From NCBI GenBank assembly GCA_050015675.1, contig JBEKAY010000001.1, forward strand, positions 263,890 through 327,889: a stretch of DNA of 64,000 nucleotides. Direction: 5' to 3'. The notes beneath the pieces were generated by a model. That model worked only from the letters and a program-made list of their open reading frames with translations, made no database searches and was not told the DNA's origin. This DNA is from Fen-1298 sp050015675 (GTDB taxonomy: Bacteria; Bacteroidota; Ignavibacteria; UBA10030). The position numbers and the translations under genes are program-made. Below are positions 17,099-26,851 of the stretch, piece after piece (position 1 is the stretch's first letter; each line of letters begins with the position of its first letter).

Positions 17099-18061
17099 AT
17101 GGCTATTGCAGTTCGAAATTTAACAAAACTCTACGGTACCGAAAAAGCGGTGAACGATATTTCGTTCGATGTGAAAACCGGCGAGATTCTTGGCTTCCTC
17201 GGCCCCAATGGCGCCGGCAAAACTACGACGATGAAGATCATCACCTGTTACATGCCGCCTACTTCCGGCATGGTTGAAGTTGAAGGATTGGATATCGCTG
17301 AACACTCGTTTGAGGTGCGGAAAAAAATCGGGTACCTGCCGGAAATGAATCCGCTCTACCTTGATATGAACGTTGTGGAATATTTAGAATACTCCGCACG
17401 CCTTCATGGTTTAAAAAATCCTCTGCTGAGAAGTCGGTTGAAGGAAATGATCGACGTATGCGGCATCACAGATGTGCGGCATAAAGACATCGGCGAGTTG
17501 TCGAAAGGATTTCGCCAGCGCGTGGGACTTGCGCATGCGATGATTCACGATCCCGAGGTTCTCATTCTTGATGAACCGACTAGCGGTCTCGACCCGAATC
17601 AGATTGTGGAGATACGTAACCTTATCCGCCAGCTGGGCCGTGCAAAAACCGTGGTGCTGTCCACACACATACTTTCGGAAGTGCAGGCAACCTGCGATCG
17701 CGTCATCATCGTCAACGAAGGAATAATCGTTGCCAACGGAACGCTGGAGCAATTGCAGCAAGATTTTCGCGGCTCAGAAAAGATTTCGTTGGAATTAAAA
17801 GCCAGCACAACAAATGCAATGACCGCTATGTATCCCAAGTTTAAAGATATTCCGCATGTAGAGTCGGTGGAGTACGGCGGGCAGGAAGGTGATTTGCACA
17901 AGTTTTCCATTCTCACGGAAAAAGGATTTGATATTCGCGAGGAAATATTCAGGCGTGCGGTTTCTGAAGGATGGGTGTTGATGGAAATGTCGCGTAAAGC
18001 GACGAGCTTGGAAGAAGTGTTCCGCAAACTGACAACAGCAGAGACAGCAAACAATAAATAG
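17099..18061 (+). CDS. ABC transporter ATP-binding protein, GldA-like
   Basis: A 320-aa ATPase: Walker A 'GPNGAGKT' at residues 35-42, signature 'LSKGFRQRVG' near residue 139, Walker B 'VLILDEPTSGLDP' near 160 and an H-loop 'STHILSEV'. The C-terminal extension of about 90 residues is typical of ABC-2 exporters. The following genes are an ABC-2 permease, a GldG-type protein and a DUF4340 protein, so it probably energises a Gld-like export or gliding-associated transporter. In gliding Bacteroidota GldA, GldF and GldG form one transporter; whether this organism glides cannot be told. Confidence 0.85.
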   Translation: MAIAVRNLTKLYGTEKAVNDISFDVKTGEILGFLGPNGAGKTTTMKIITCYMPPTSGMVEVEGLDIAEHSFEVRKKIGYLPEMNPLYLDMNVVEYLEYSARLHGLKNPLLRSRLKEMIDVCGITDVRHKDIGELSKGFRQRVGLAHAMIHDPEVLILDEPTSGLDPNQIVEIRNLIRQLGRAKTVVLSTHILSEVQATCDRVIIVNEGIIVANGTLEQLQQDFRGSEKISLELKASTTNAMTAMYPKFKDIPHVESVEYGGQEGDLHKFSILTEKGFDIREEIFRRAVSEGWVLMEMSRKATSLEEVFRKLTTAETANNK

Positions 18062-18151
18062 TGAATAGTAATCAGTGATTAATGAAAAGCGGAAAAAATA
18101 TTAGTGAAATCAGTATTCTGCGTTCAATCTGAGTAATCTAGGAAATCATTT

Positions 18152-18901
18152 ATGAAATTTGACGTCAAACAATTATCAATGTATCTCGGCAAGTTTTCCA
18201 ATGTGGGAACGATTTTCCAAAAGGAATTGCGTTCCTATTTCAACTCGGCAGTAGCATACGTTGTCATCGTCGTGTTTCTTGCCATCGTCGGTTGGATGTA
18301 CACAAGCAGTATGTTCCTTATCAACGTGGCATCGCTCCGCATGATGTTTGAATTGATTCCGCTCGTGTTTCTTTTTGTCGTTCCGGCAGTGACAATGCGC
18401 CTGCTGGCAGAAGAAAAAAAGGCGGGCACCATCGAACTGCTGACGACCAAGCCATTGCACGATTGGGAAATAGTTGCAGGCAAGTTCCTTGCCGCATGGA
18501 CGCTCATCGGCATTGCACTTCTGCCCACGCTCATCTATTATATTACGATCGCATTTCTCGGTGACATCGACAATGGTCCTGTTATTGGCGGTTATGTTGG
18601 CTTACTTCTCATGGCAGGTGTCTACGTGGCGATTGGTTTGCTGGCATCGAGTTTAACGGAGAACCAAATAGTTGCATTCATCGTCGGCTTGTTGATGATG
18701 TTTGCATTCTATATGATGGATAAGGTACTCATTTTCGTTCCGGACTTTATGACAAGCGTGGTCGAATATCTGGGTATTGATTTTCACTTTTCTAATATTG
18801 CGCGCGGCGTGATCGACTCGCGGGATGTTGTGTATTTCGGTTCCGTGCTTTGCTTCACCTTGTATCTTTCGGTTGTCTCACTTGAAAAACGCAAATGGTG
18901 A
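18152..18901 (+). CDS. ABC-2 permease, GldF-like
   Basis: A 249-aa protein with six hydrophobic segments. 'FQKELRSYFNSAVAYVVIVV' opens the ABC-2 fold; 'TMRLLAEEKKAGTIELLTTK' is the conserved cytoplasmic motif of NosY/GldF-like permeases. It follows the ATPase gene by 90 bases and is the membrane partner of it. Confidence 0.85.
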   Translation: MKFDVKQLSMYLGKFSNVGTIFQKELRSYFNSAVAYVVIVVFLAIVGWMYTSSMFLINVASLRMMFELIPLVFLFVVPAVTMRLLAEEKKAGTIELLTTKPLHDWEIVAGKFLAAWTLIGIALLPTLIYYITIAFLGDIDNGPVIGGYVGLLLMAGVYVAIGLLASSLTENQIVAFIVGLLMMFAFYMMDKVLIFVPDFMTSVVEYLGIDFHFSNIARGVIDSRDVVYFGSVLCFTLYLSVVSLEKRKW

Positions 18902-18987
18902 AATTAGATTTGATTAGTAATTTCTTTTCCAGAATCTATTATTTTGATTTTTTCATTTTGAATTAATTTATTTTTGCATTGAAAACT

Positions 18988-20550
18988 ATGAATACAAAAA
19001 AAGCTCAAACTCTCTTCCGGGTGTTGTTGGTTCTCGGTATCCTGATTCTCATTAATTTCATTTCTGTGCGGCTTTTCAGCCGGCTGGACCTCACGAAGGA
19101 GGGTGTTTATACACTCTCGAATGCGAGCAAGAACCTTGTCCGCAATCTTGATGACCGGATAACCGTGAAAGCGTACTTTACAGAAGATTTGCCGGCCCCG
19201 TACAATAACAACCGCCGTCAGGTGCTCGACATTTTGAATGAATACAAAGCATACGCCAATGGCAATCTGCATTTTGAGTTCATCAATCCGGAAGGGGAGA
19301 AAAACGAGCGCGAGGCGCAACAGGCAGGCATTCCTCCAGTTCAAGTGCAGGTTGTGAAGGAAGATAAATTTGAAGTGAAACGAGCATTCCTCGGTCTTGT
19401 ACTTTTATACGAAGATAAAAAAGAAATGCTGCCGGTTGTCCAAAATCTTAGTTCGTTGGAATATGACATCAGCGCAGCAATCAAACGGCTGACGCAGCAT
19501 GCGAAAAAACGCATCGGCTATACAACTGGACATCAAGAACCAGAATTGGCGAGCATGCAAAAAGCGAATCAAGAAGTGAGTGCACAATACGAAGTGGTCC
19601 CAATAGACCTCAGTTCAAATACCACAACGATTCCGCAGGATTTAGCAGCGCTGTTGATTATTGCACCGCAAACAAAATTTTCAGACACAGCAAAATATCA
19701 AATCGATCAATATATCATGCATGGCGGCAAGGCAGCGTTCCTACTGAATAAAGTGAATGCGTCACTTCAGCAGCGGTATACTCAACCGATTGACCTTGGA
19801 TTGGAAGATATGCTGGAAAATTACGGCATCCGTATCAACAGCGATTTAGTCCGGGATGCACAGTGCGCCAATGTCACCGTCATGCAGCAGCAGGGACAAT
19901 TTCAAATGCAGAGTCAGATTCCATTCCCCTATCTGCCGAATGCAGCGAATATGGATCGCTCAAATCCGATCGTGAAAGATTTGCAGGGTTTGATTTTTTA
20001 CTTCGTCAGCTCGCTCGATACAAGTTTGGCGGTGAACAAAGGATTGAAGGCGGAAGTGCTGGTGCGTTCGTCCAAACATAGCGGCAGACAAACCGGTTTC
20101 ATGATGATTGATCCTATGCATCGTTATACTCAAGATGAGTTGTCTGAATCTAATATTCCAATGGCGGCGGTTGTGAGCGGCTCATTCAAAAGTTACTTCT
20201 CGACAGCAGGCGGAGAGAATAAAGGATTTGTGCCGCAGGCAACGAAGAGTCCCGATACCCGCATAGTCGTAGTAGGTGACGGCGATTTCATGAAAGACGA
20301 TTTCGCAAGCAGCCGTGGCAATCTGACGTTCTTCATTAATATCATAGATTATCTTGCAGATGATGCCGGCTTGATTACGATTCGTTCTAAAGATGTCGCA
20401 CAGCCGCCGCTGGAGCAAATTTCGGACGGAACGAAAAAACTGCTGAAATACGGCGATTTGATTTTGCCGCCATTACTCGTTATCGGATATGGTTTATTAC
20501 GGTGGAGGCGGCGTGTGGCGCTGAAACGCTCGTTTGAAACTCAGGTATAG
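18988..20550 (+). CDS. GldG-family protein (ABC-type uncharacterised transport system)
   Basis: ATG at 18988 is preferred to an in-frame TTG at 18979. The 520-aa product has an N-terminal membrane segment ('FRVLLVLGILILINFISVRL'), then 'SRLDLTKEGVYTLSNASKNL' that is the hallmark of GldG/IFT52-like proteins, a large periplasmic domain, and a C-terminal membrane segment 'GDLILPPLLVIGYGLLRWRR'. It is the third component of the Gld-like transporter. Confidence 0.8.
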   Translation: MNTKKAQTLFRVLLVLGILILINFISVRLFSRLDLTKEGVYTLSNASKNLVRNLDDRITVKAYFTEDLPAPYNNNRRQVLDILNEYKAYANGNLHFEFINPEGEKNEREAQQAGIPPVQVQVVKEDKFEVKRAFLGLVLLYEDKKEMLPVVQNLSSLEYDISAAIKRLTQHAKKRIGYTTGHQEPELASMQKANQEVSAQYEVVPIDLSSNTTTIPQDLAALLIIAPQTKFSDTAKYQIDQYIMHGGKAAFLLNKVNASLQQRYTQPIDLGLEDMLENYGIRINSDLVRDAQCANVTVMQQQGQFQMQSQIPFPYLPNAANMDRSNPIVKDLQGLIFYFVSSLDTSLAVNKGLKAEVLVRSSKHSGRQTGFMMIDPMHRYTQDELSESNIPMAAVVSGSFKSYFSTAGGENKGFVPQATKSPDTRIVVVGDGDFMKDDFASSRGNLTFFINIIDYLADDAGLITIRSKDVAQPPLEQISDGTKKLLKYGDLILPPLLVIGYGLLRWRRRVALKRSFETQV

Positions 20551-20585
20551 ATTTAAGATTTGAAAAGTGTAAAAGGTAGTGAGAA

Positions 20586-21476
20586 ATGAAAAAGAACACA
20601 TACATTCTAATAGGTTTGTTTATTTGCCTCCTCATCCTCGCATTTCTTGTTATGCAAAAACCCGGAGAACGAAGCGCTAATTCAGCGAGCACCGGACCGT
20701 TGTTCACGGTTGATTCACTCTCGGTGGATAAGATTGAAATCAAAACACCGACTTCTTTCCTTGTATTGGAAAAGCGCGGCGTCGAGTGGTTTGCTGCGCA
20801 ACCGATCAATTATAAAGCGGATCAAGCGAACGTTTGCCAAATAATTCACGAGATAAAAAATCTTGAGATCAAAAATATTGTTTCCGATAAACCGGAAAAA
20901 CATTCTGTGTTTCAAGTTGATCAAGCGGGAACGCAAGTGACGGTGTACGAAAAAGGCGTTGAGAAGGCGTCGTTCATTCTCGGTAAGATGGCAGCAAGTT
21001 ATTCGGAATCGTACGTGCGCAGAGTCAACTCTAACGATGTATTCATTGTCGAAGGCGCATCTGGTTATATGTTTGGCCGTCCGGTAAAAGATTGGCGCGA
21101 TAAGACGATTTTGACAACGCCGAAAGAAAGCATCAAAGAAGTGCGGTACCAGTACGGCGACACAACATTTAACATAACGTTTAGTGATAGCGCATGGTTT
21201 GCTGGAAAAGATAAAGCAAAGCAATCTGTGGTAGATGGTATTCTCTCTTCGCTCTCCAACTTCCAAGCAGATGATTTTATTGACAGCACTATGTCGCCCA
21301 AAGTGACGGCGATGATAGCTTATGCCGGGAACCAGGTCCGTTTCTCGTTCAACAAAAGTATGAATAAATATTACGTTCAGTCTTCCAATTCGCCGCAGTG
21401 GTTTGTGTTGGAACAATGGAAAGCAAACCAAATTTTGAAACGGAAGAAGGAAATAATTGAAGCAAATAAAAAGTAG
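20586..21476 (+). CDS. DUF4340 protein
   Basis: A 296-aa protein with one N-terminal membrane helix ('YILIGLFICLLILAFLVM') and an exported domain with two repeats of the DUF4340 pattern ('VDKIEIKTPTSFLVLEKRGVEW' read in parts, and 'IKEVRYQYGDTTFNITFSDSAW' in parts). DUF4340 genes commonly follow GldG-type genes. Last gene of the operon; a terminator follows. Confidence 0.75.
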   Translation: MKKNTYILIGLFICLLILAFLVMQKPGERSANSASTGPLFTVDSLSVDKIEIKTPTSFLVLEKRGVEWFAAQPINYKADQANVCQIIHEIKNLEIKNIVSDKPEKHSVFQVDQAGTQVTVYEKGVEKASFILGKMAASYSESYVRRVNSNDVFIVEGASGYMFGRPVKDWRDKTILTTPKESIKEVRYQYGDTTFNITFSDSAWFAGKDKAKQSVVDGILSSLSNFQADDFIDSTMSPKVTAMIAYAGNQVRFSFNKSMNKYYVQSSNSPQWFVLEQWKANQILKRKKEIIEANKK

Positions 21477-21543
21477 AAAAATAAAAACAGAAAGCATCCA
21501 AGAAAGACAACTCTCAAACCGCAAGTTTCTAACAGCTGGCTAA

Positions 21544-21570
21544 AAAGCCCTTCGATAAGGAGGGCTTTCT
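21544..21570 (+). terminator. rho-independent terminator of the Gld-like operon
   Basis: AAAGCCCT, a 9-base loop and AGGGCTTT followed by CTGATTCTT. It lies 68 bases after the DUF4340 stop codon and before the isomerase operon. Confidence 0.7.
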
Positions 21571-21675
21571 GATTCTTGGTTCCCCGTTACAATTCCTTGC
21601 TTGCGGAGGCATTTTTGATTACTTTTTCAGTGAGTAACAGTTCCTATCATATCAAAATCAAAGGTTACGAGAACT

Positions 21676-23670
21676 ATGATAAACAGACTAATTTTAGGAA
21701 TCACCATTATCCCAATTCTTTTTTTATTTGGATGCGGGGCATCGAACTCCACAATTGCTACCATTGGCGATGAAAAAATCACACTTAACTATTTTGAAGA
21801 CAACTATGCTAAGAACAACGGCGGTTGGGATACCAGTGCCATCTCATCGATAGATGATAGGCAGCGATTTCTTGATTTGCTTGTCAAATTCAAACTCAAA
21901 GTGAAAGAAGCGCGCGCTCAGGGACTTGAAAAAGATTCTGCTATTATGAGTGAAATGGAAACCTACAACACCTCTATTGCACAGTCTTATATGATTGAGA
22001 AAGAAGTTGTCGAACCGGGTTTGCAGCGATTTTACGACAGGAAAAAAGATGAAGTGCGCGCCAGCCACATACTGCTCCGTCTTACACCCAATGCTTCACC
22101 ACAGGATACACTCAAGGTGTATGAACGGGCAATGAATATTATCGCAAAGATTCCCCAAGTCCCGTTTGACACACTTGCTTTTAAATACTCAGAAGATCCA
22201 TCAGCAAAAACAAATTATGGCAATCTAGGATTCTTTTCTAGCGGCAGAATGGTGTCGGAGTTCGAAGATGCGTGTTATTCACTTAAGTCCGGTGAGCACA
22301 CAAAAACCCCGATTCGATCACAGTTTGGGTACCACATAATTAAAGTAACGGCACACCAGCCGAACCCCGGATCGGTGCGCATTAGTCATATCCTTCTGCG
22401 CTTTAAAGAAGGATTGACAGATACCGCTGCAGTGCGTGATACTGTTTGGATGATCTACCACAAACTCAAGAGCGGAGCAAGCTTTGCTGACATGGTACAA
22501 AAGTACAGTCAGGACCCGAAAAAGGCGGCAAACAATGGCGATATCGGTTTCTATGAACGTGACCGACTTCCGCCAAATGTTGCAGATGTATTTTATAAAA
22601 TGAAGATCGATTCAATCTCTGAACCGATGCAATTTAACTACGGTTATCACATTTTCAAACTTACGGAGAAAAAAGAAATACCATCGTTTGCAGAGATGCA
22701 GAAAGATTTGAAGGAACTGTATAAACAAGTACGGTACCCATACGAGTACAATCAATACGTGCAGGGATTGAAAGTACAGTACCATGTTCGTATTGATTCT
22801 TCGGTCGTACGCAAACTGATTTCTTCGTTGGATACAACCAAAATATCCGGCAGCGAAGGATGGAAAGATACACTGTCAGCAGAAATGTTGAAAACGACAA
22901 TTATCCATAGTATAGGCAAACCTTTCACGATAAATGATTTTGCAGAAAATGTAATCACAACGAACGATTTAAAGAGCTATATCTTAACACCTGATAATAT
23001 TTGGATGCTCACCAATAAACTGCTTGATGTCGCGGCGGTCCGAGAACATGCACGGCATGCCGCGGAACGATATCCTGTGTTGGCAAGCCTTCTTAAAGAA
23101 TATGAAGAAGGAATTCTCCTCTATCGTGTTGAACAAGACGAAATATGGAAGAAAGTAATGGTGAATGATTCGCTGTTGAAAGAATATTATAACGCGCATA
23201 AAGAAGAATATCGCTGGCCGGAACGCGTCAACTTTGCGGAAATATTTACTGTGACAGATAGCATAGCAAAAGCGGCATACTGGAAAGTGCAGTATGGTGA
23301 AAACTTTCTGGATGTGGCGGAAGAATATACAAATCGTTCCGGGTATCAAGAGAAAAAAGGGGTGTGGGGATTTCAGCCCTTCGCAACAAACGATTTGTCA
23401 CTCAAAGCTTCAATAATGGCAGTGGACAGCGTATCTGAGCCATTTCAATATCAATCGGGCTGGTCAATTATTAAGACGCTTGCCAAAGATAGCGCGCATG
23501 TAAAGAGTTTTGAAGATGCAACAGCGGAAGTTGCAGGCGGTTATCAAGAAGCAGCAACAAAACAGCGCGAACAAGATTGGGTAGAAGCGCTCAAGAAAAA
23601 ATATCCGGTTACCATTAATAAAGAAGTGTTGACAGAAGCATTCAAAAGGAAACGGGTTGAATCCCAGTAG
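21676..23670 (+). CDS. lipoprotein peptidyl-prolyl isomerase with two parvulin domains
   Basis: A 664-aa lipoprotein (lipobox 'LFLFGCGAS', Cys20). Parvulin (PpiC) domains begin at 'EVRASHILLRL' (about residue 130) and 'SVRISHILLRFKEG' (about residue 235), each with 'DPS/DPKKAA.NYGNLGFF'-like cores; a third degenerate copy is near residue 515-620. These proteins chaperone outer-membrane proteins in the periplasm. The next two genes encode related isomerases, and the gene after that a MoxR ATPase. The next gene overlaps this one by 14 bases, so translation may be coupled. Confidence 0.85.
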   Translation: MINRLILGITIIPILFLFGCGASNSTIATIGDEKITLNYFEDNYAKNNGGWDTSAISSIDDRQRFLDLLVKFKLKVKEARAQGLEKDSAIMSEMETYNTSIAQSYMIEKEVVEPGLQRFYDRKKDEVRASHILLRLTPNASPQDTLKVYERAMNIIAKIPQVPFDTLAFKYSEDPSAKTNYGNLGFFSSGRMVSEFEDACYSLKSGEHTKTPIRSQFGYHIIKVTAHQPNPGSVRISHILLRFKEGLTDTAAVRDTVWMIYHKLKSGASFADMVQKYSQDPKKAANNGDIGFYERDRLPPNVADVFYKMKIDSISEPMQFNYGYHIFKLTEKKEIPSFAEMQKDLKELYKQVRYPYEYNQYVQGLKVQYHVRIDSSVVRKLISSLDTTKISGSEGWKDTLSAEMLKTTIIHSIGKPFTINDFAENVITTNDLKSYILTPDNIWMLTNKLLDVAAVREHARHAAERYPVLASLLKEYEEGILLYRVEQDEIWKKVMVNDSLLKEYYNAHKEEYRWPERVNFAEIFTVTDSIAKAAYWKVQYGENFLDVAEEYTNRSGYQEKKGVWGFQPFATNDLSLKASIMAVDSVSEPFQYQSGWSIIKTLAKDSAHVKSFEDATAEVAGGYQEAATKQREQDWVEALKKKYPVTINKEVLTEAFKRKRVESQ

Positions 23671-24505
23671 GAATCTTTTCATTGTTCTTCTTGTTATAAC
23701 GGCAATCGGTTGTTCCAAGAATACGCCAGATAAAACTCCTGTTGCCCGCATCGACAATCAGACGCTAGCGTTGGAGGAAATCCGCACGCACATTGACACA
23801 ACGCGCGAACCGTCACAGGCACAAATTCAGCAGTATATTCAACGGTGGCTCACAGAAGAGTCACTATATCGTGAGGCAATAGACCGCGGTCTCGACCGTT
23901 CGGATGAGATGAATCAAAAGATGGAGGATGTTCGGCGACAACTGGCAATCAATACACTGTTAGAGAAAGAAGTGTACTCCCAACAGACATCAACCTTTTC
24001 CACACAAGACATTCGTCAGTATTACGATACACATATTAAAGAATTTAATGTAATGCATGATATGGCGTTAGTCAGCTTTGCACTTTTTAAGAATCGAGAT
24101 GCCGCAACAGAATTTCGTAATCTTGTTCTGAAAGGAACACCGTGGCATTCTGCAATTAATCAGAAGGCACAATCGATCGTCATGCGTGTAGATTCATCTT
24201 ACCAGACTCAAGTAACACTGATGCCGGCGGAATTATGGCGCGTCGCGTCAAAATCGACAAACCGAGAGCTTTCGTTTCCAATAAGTACCGATAATGGTTA
24301 TTATATTCTCGTGGTGTGGAAATTCATCAAGCAAGGGCAGACGGCAGATGTATCATTAGTGGAACAAGAAATTCGCGGACGGCTGACTGTGGAACGACGG
24401 CGCCAGATGTACAGTCAACTTGTTCAGAACCTTCGCGCAAAACATGCGATTCAAGTATTTATCAGCTCGGCGTCCGATTCAGGAAAGTCTAAAACAGAAG
24501 AATAG
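23657..24505 (+). CDS. SurA/PpiC-related lipoprotein lacking a clear parvulin core
   Basis: A 282-aa product starting at TTG inside the end of the previous gene. Lipobox 'ITAIGC' gives Cys19. Residues 28-130 resemble a SurA-N chaperone domain ('VARIDNQTLALEEIRTHIDT'). The region where a parvulin domain would sit (about 130-250) lacks the SHIL motif, so isomerase activity is doubtful; a chaperone role is more likely. Middle gene of three related ones. Confidence 0.7.
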   Translation: MNPSRNLFIVLLVITAIGCSKNTPDKTPVARIDNQTLALEEIRTHIDTTREPSQAQIQQYIQRWLTEESLYREAIDRGLDRSDEMNQKMEDVRRQLAINTLLEKEVYSQQTSTFSTQDIRQYYDTHIKEFNVMHDMALVSFALFKNRDAATEFRNLVLKGTPWHSAINQKAQSIVMRVDSSYQTQVTLMPAELWRVASKSTNRELSFPISTDNGYYILVVWKFIKQGQTADVSLVEQEIRGRLTVERRRQMYSQLVQNLRAKHAIQVFISSASDSGKSKTEE

Positions 24506-24513
24506 GAAAACGT

Positions 24514-25788
24514 ATGAAGCAAGTTTGCAAGTTCTTGGTGTGTCTTTCTCTTCTGGCTCCTGGTGCGCTCCCTGCTCAAACACTGGTCGATCGGATTGTT
24601 GCGGTAGTAGATAAAGAGATTATTACAGAATCGGAGTTGAACGAACGCGTTACATTCCTTGCGATGCAAAACCGCATAGATCCGAACCAAGCCGGACTGC
24701 GCATGCAAGTGCTCGATGGGTTAGTTTCGGAAAAACTGGTTCTAGCACAAGCATTGATTGATAGTGTCGAAGTGACAGAAGACGAAGTAACGCGTGCGCT
24801 CGATCAGCAAATAGCAAACTTCGTCCGGCAGGTTGGATCCGAACAGCGTGTCGAACAGATGTATGGAAAATCCATCAGCCGCATCAAGCGTGAGTACCGA
24901 ACTGAAATTAAAAACCAACTACTGGTACAGAAAATGCGCCAACAGCGCGAAGCTACAATTTCGGTAACGCACCGTGAAGTGGAAGATTTTTTTGTATCGT
25001 TTAAAGATAGTCTTCCGCAGGTCCCGGAGGAGTTCGAGTTAAGCCATGTGTACATCGTACCGAAACCCGACACGTCAGTAGAAACAAAAACTCGGATTGT
25101 CATGCAATCTATTCTAGATAGTATTCATGCGGGCGGAGATTTTGCAGACTTCGCAAAACGATATTCAACGGATCCGGGTTCCGCCGCAAGTGGCGGCGAC
25201 CTCGGTTGGGAAAAGCGCGGAGTGTTTGTCCGGGAATTTGAAGAAACCGTTTTCGGGTTGAAAGAAGGCGAAGTATCGGGCATTGTGAAAACGCAGTTTG
25301 GGTTTCATATCATCCAATTGCTCGGCAGGCGGGGTGAATCTGTACATGCGCGCCATATTCTTATGAAGATAGACAAAGGTCCTGCAAGCGATTCTGCGGC
25401 AGTCGATACACTGCGGGCTCTTCGGCAGAGAGCGCTTCAAGGCGAATCCTTTGCAGAATTAGCGAGCAAATATTCTGAGGATGAGGATACAAAAACCATC
25501 GGCGGCGATTTGGGTACACTGACTGTCGACCAACTCCAGCCGGATTTCGCCGGACAAATTAAGGAACTGAAGGCAGGAGAAATTAGTGAACCAGTTCGTA
25601 CGGTGGTAGGGTCTTCGTACGGTTTCCATATTGTTTGGATGCGTAAACGAACGGCACCACATGCTATTAATTTGAAAGACGACTTCAAGCGCATTCAACA
25701 ACTTGCGCTCTATATGAAGCGGAATAAACAAAACGCAGAATGGATCGACGAACTGAAGAAAACTTTTTATGTCGATATCCGGCTCTGA
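24514..25788 (+). CDS. surA: SurA-like periplasmic chaperone and peptidyl-prolyl isomerase
   Basis: A 424-aa protein with signal peptide (residues 1-22). The N-terminal domain 'VDRIVAVVDKEIITESELNE' is the SurA-N signature. Two parvulin domains follow: 'FELSHVYIVPKPD' with 'DPGSAASGGDLGW' (about 175-270) and 'HARHILMKIDKG' with 'SEDEDTKTIGGDLG' (about 280-380). It would assist folding of outer-membrane beta-barrels. It begins 8 bases after the previous gene. Confidence 0.9.
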   Translation: MKQVCKFLVCLSLLAPGALPAQTLVDRIVAVVDKEIITESELNERVTFLAMQNRIDPNQAGLRMQVLDGLVSEKLVLAQALIDSVEVTEDEVTRALDQQIANFVRQVGSEQRVEQMYGKSISRIKREYRTEIKNQLLVQKMRQQREATISVTHREVEDFFVSFKDSLPQVPEEFELSHVYIVPKPDTSVETKTRIVMQSILDSIHAGGDFADFAKRYSTDPGSAASGGDLGWEKRGVFVREFEETVFGLKEGEVSGIVKTQFGFHIIQLLGRRGESVHARHILMKIDKGPASDSAAVDTLRALRQRALQGESFAELASKYSEDEDTKTIGGDLGTLTVDQLQPDFAGQIKELKAGEISEPVRTVVGSSYGFHIVWMRKRTAPHAINLKDDFKRIQQLALYMKRNKQNAEWIDELKKTFYVDIRL

Positions 25789-25826
25789 TCAGCGGCGCAT
25801 ATACAACACAGAACTTTGGTGAACAT

Positions 25827-26831
25827 GTGGCGAAAATAATAAAACCAATCGATGATGTTGAATCCGTAAAACTACTCGCGAAGGCGTATGCAAACCTGCG
25901 GACAGAAATTGGCAAAGTGATTGTTGGACAAGACACTATCATCGAACATCTTTTTATCACGCTGCTTTCGCGCGGGCATTGCCTGCTCATCGGCGTGCCA
26001 GGGTTGGCGAAAACGCTTCTGATAAGAACGCTGGCACAAGCACTGGATTTAAAATTCAGCCGTATTCAATTCACACCTGACTTGATGCCGAGCGATATAA
26101 CCGGAACGGAAATTATCGAAGAGAATGTTTCCACAAGAACAAAGGCGTTTAAATTTATCCACGGACCGGTATTTGCCAACATTGTGCTTGCCGACGAAAT
26201 CAACCGCACGCCGCCGAAGACGCAAGCCGCACTTTTAGAAGCAATGCAGGAACATCATGTAACGGCTGCCGGTGAAACCTATCTGCTCGATGAACCGTTC
26301 TTTGTTCTTGCCACACAAAATCCGATTGAGCAGGAAGGAACATATCCGTTGCCTGAAGCCCAGCTCGATCGGTTTATGCTCAATCTCTGGTTAGACTATC
26401 CTTCGTTTGCCGAAGAAGTTCAAATTGTTAAATCCACAACAAGCAGATATGAAGCGTCAGTAGAGCACGTTCTTTCCGCCAGCGATATAGTCGAGTTTCA
26501 AAATCTTGTGCGTGGTGTACCAGTTGCAGATAACGTCATCCAATTTGCCGTTCGGTTGGCAGACCGCACAAGGCCATCCTCGCCGGATGCACCGGATTAC
26601 ATTAAAAATTGGATTCGATGGGGCGCAGGCCCGCGCGCATCACAATATTTAATTCTTGGTGCCAAATCGCGAGCAATTCTTTATGGACATTTCACACCGG
26701 ATATCGAAGATGTGAAGGCGATTGCCGGACCAGTGCTGCGTCATCGTCTTGTGACAAGTTTCAACGCAGAGGCAGAAAATGTTTCGGCAATCCAGATTGT
26801 AGAAAAATTGGTTCAGGACGTGAAATCATAA
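25827..26831 (+). CDS. MoxR family AAA+ ATPase
   Basis: GTG at 25827 is taken as the start because the upstream part of the frame overlaps surA and lacks similarity. Walker A 'GVPGLAKT' at residues 56-63, Walker B 'ANIVLADEINRTPPKTQ', sensor-like 'ATQNPIEQEGTYPLPEAQLD' and arginine finger region follow the MoxR pattern. MoxR ATPases insert or mature complexes together with VWA proteins; a VWA protein is encoded two genes downstream, with a subtilase in between. Confidence 0.9.
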   Translation: MAKIIKPIDDVESVKLLAKAYANLRTEIGKVIVGQDTIIEHLFITLLSRGHCLLIGVPGLAKTLLIRTLAQALDLKFSRIQFTPDLMPSDITGTEIIEENVSTRTKAFKFIHGPVFANIVLADEINRTPPKTQAALLEAMQEHHVTAAGETYLLDEPFFVLATQNPIEQEGTYPLPEAQLDRFMLNLWLDYPSFAEEVQIVKSTTSRYEASVEHVLSASDIVEFQNLVRGVPVADNVIQFAVRLADRTRPSSPDAPDYIKNWIRWGAGPRASQYLILGAKSRAILYGHFTPDIEDVKAIAGPVLRHRLVTSFNAEAENVSAIQIVEKLVQDVKS

Positions 26832-26851
26832 TCGAGAATTTGGAAAGCACG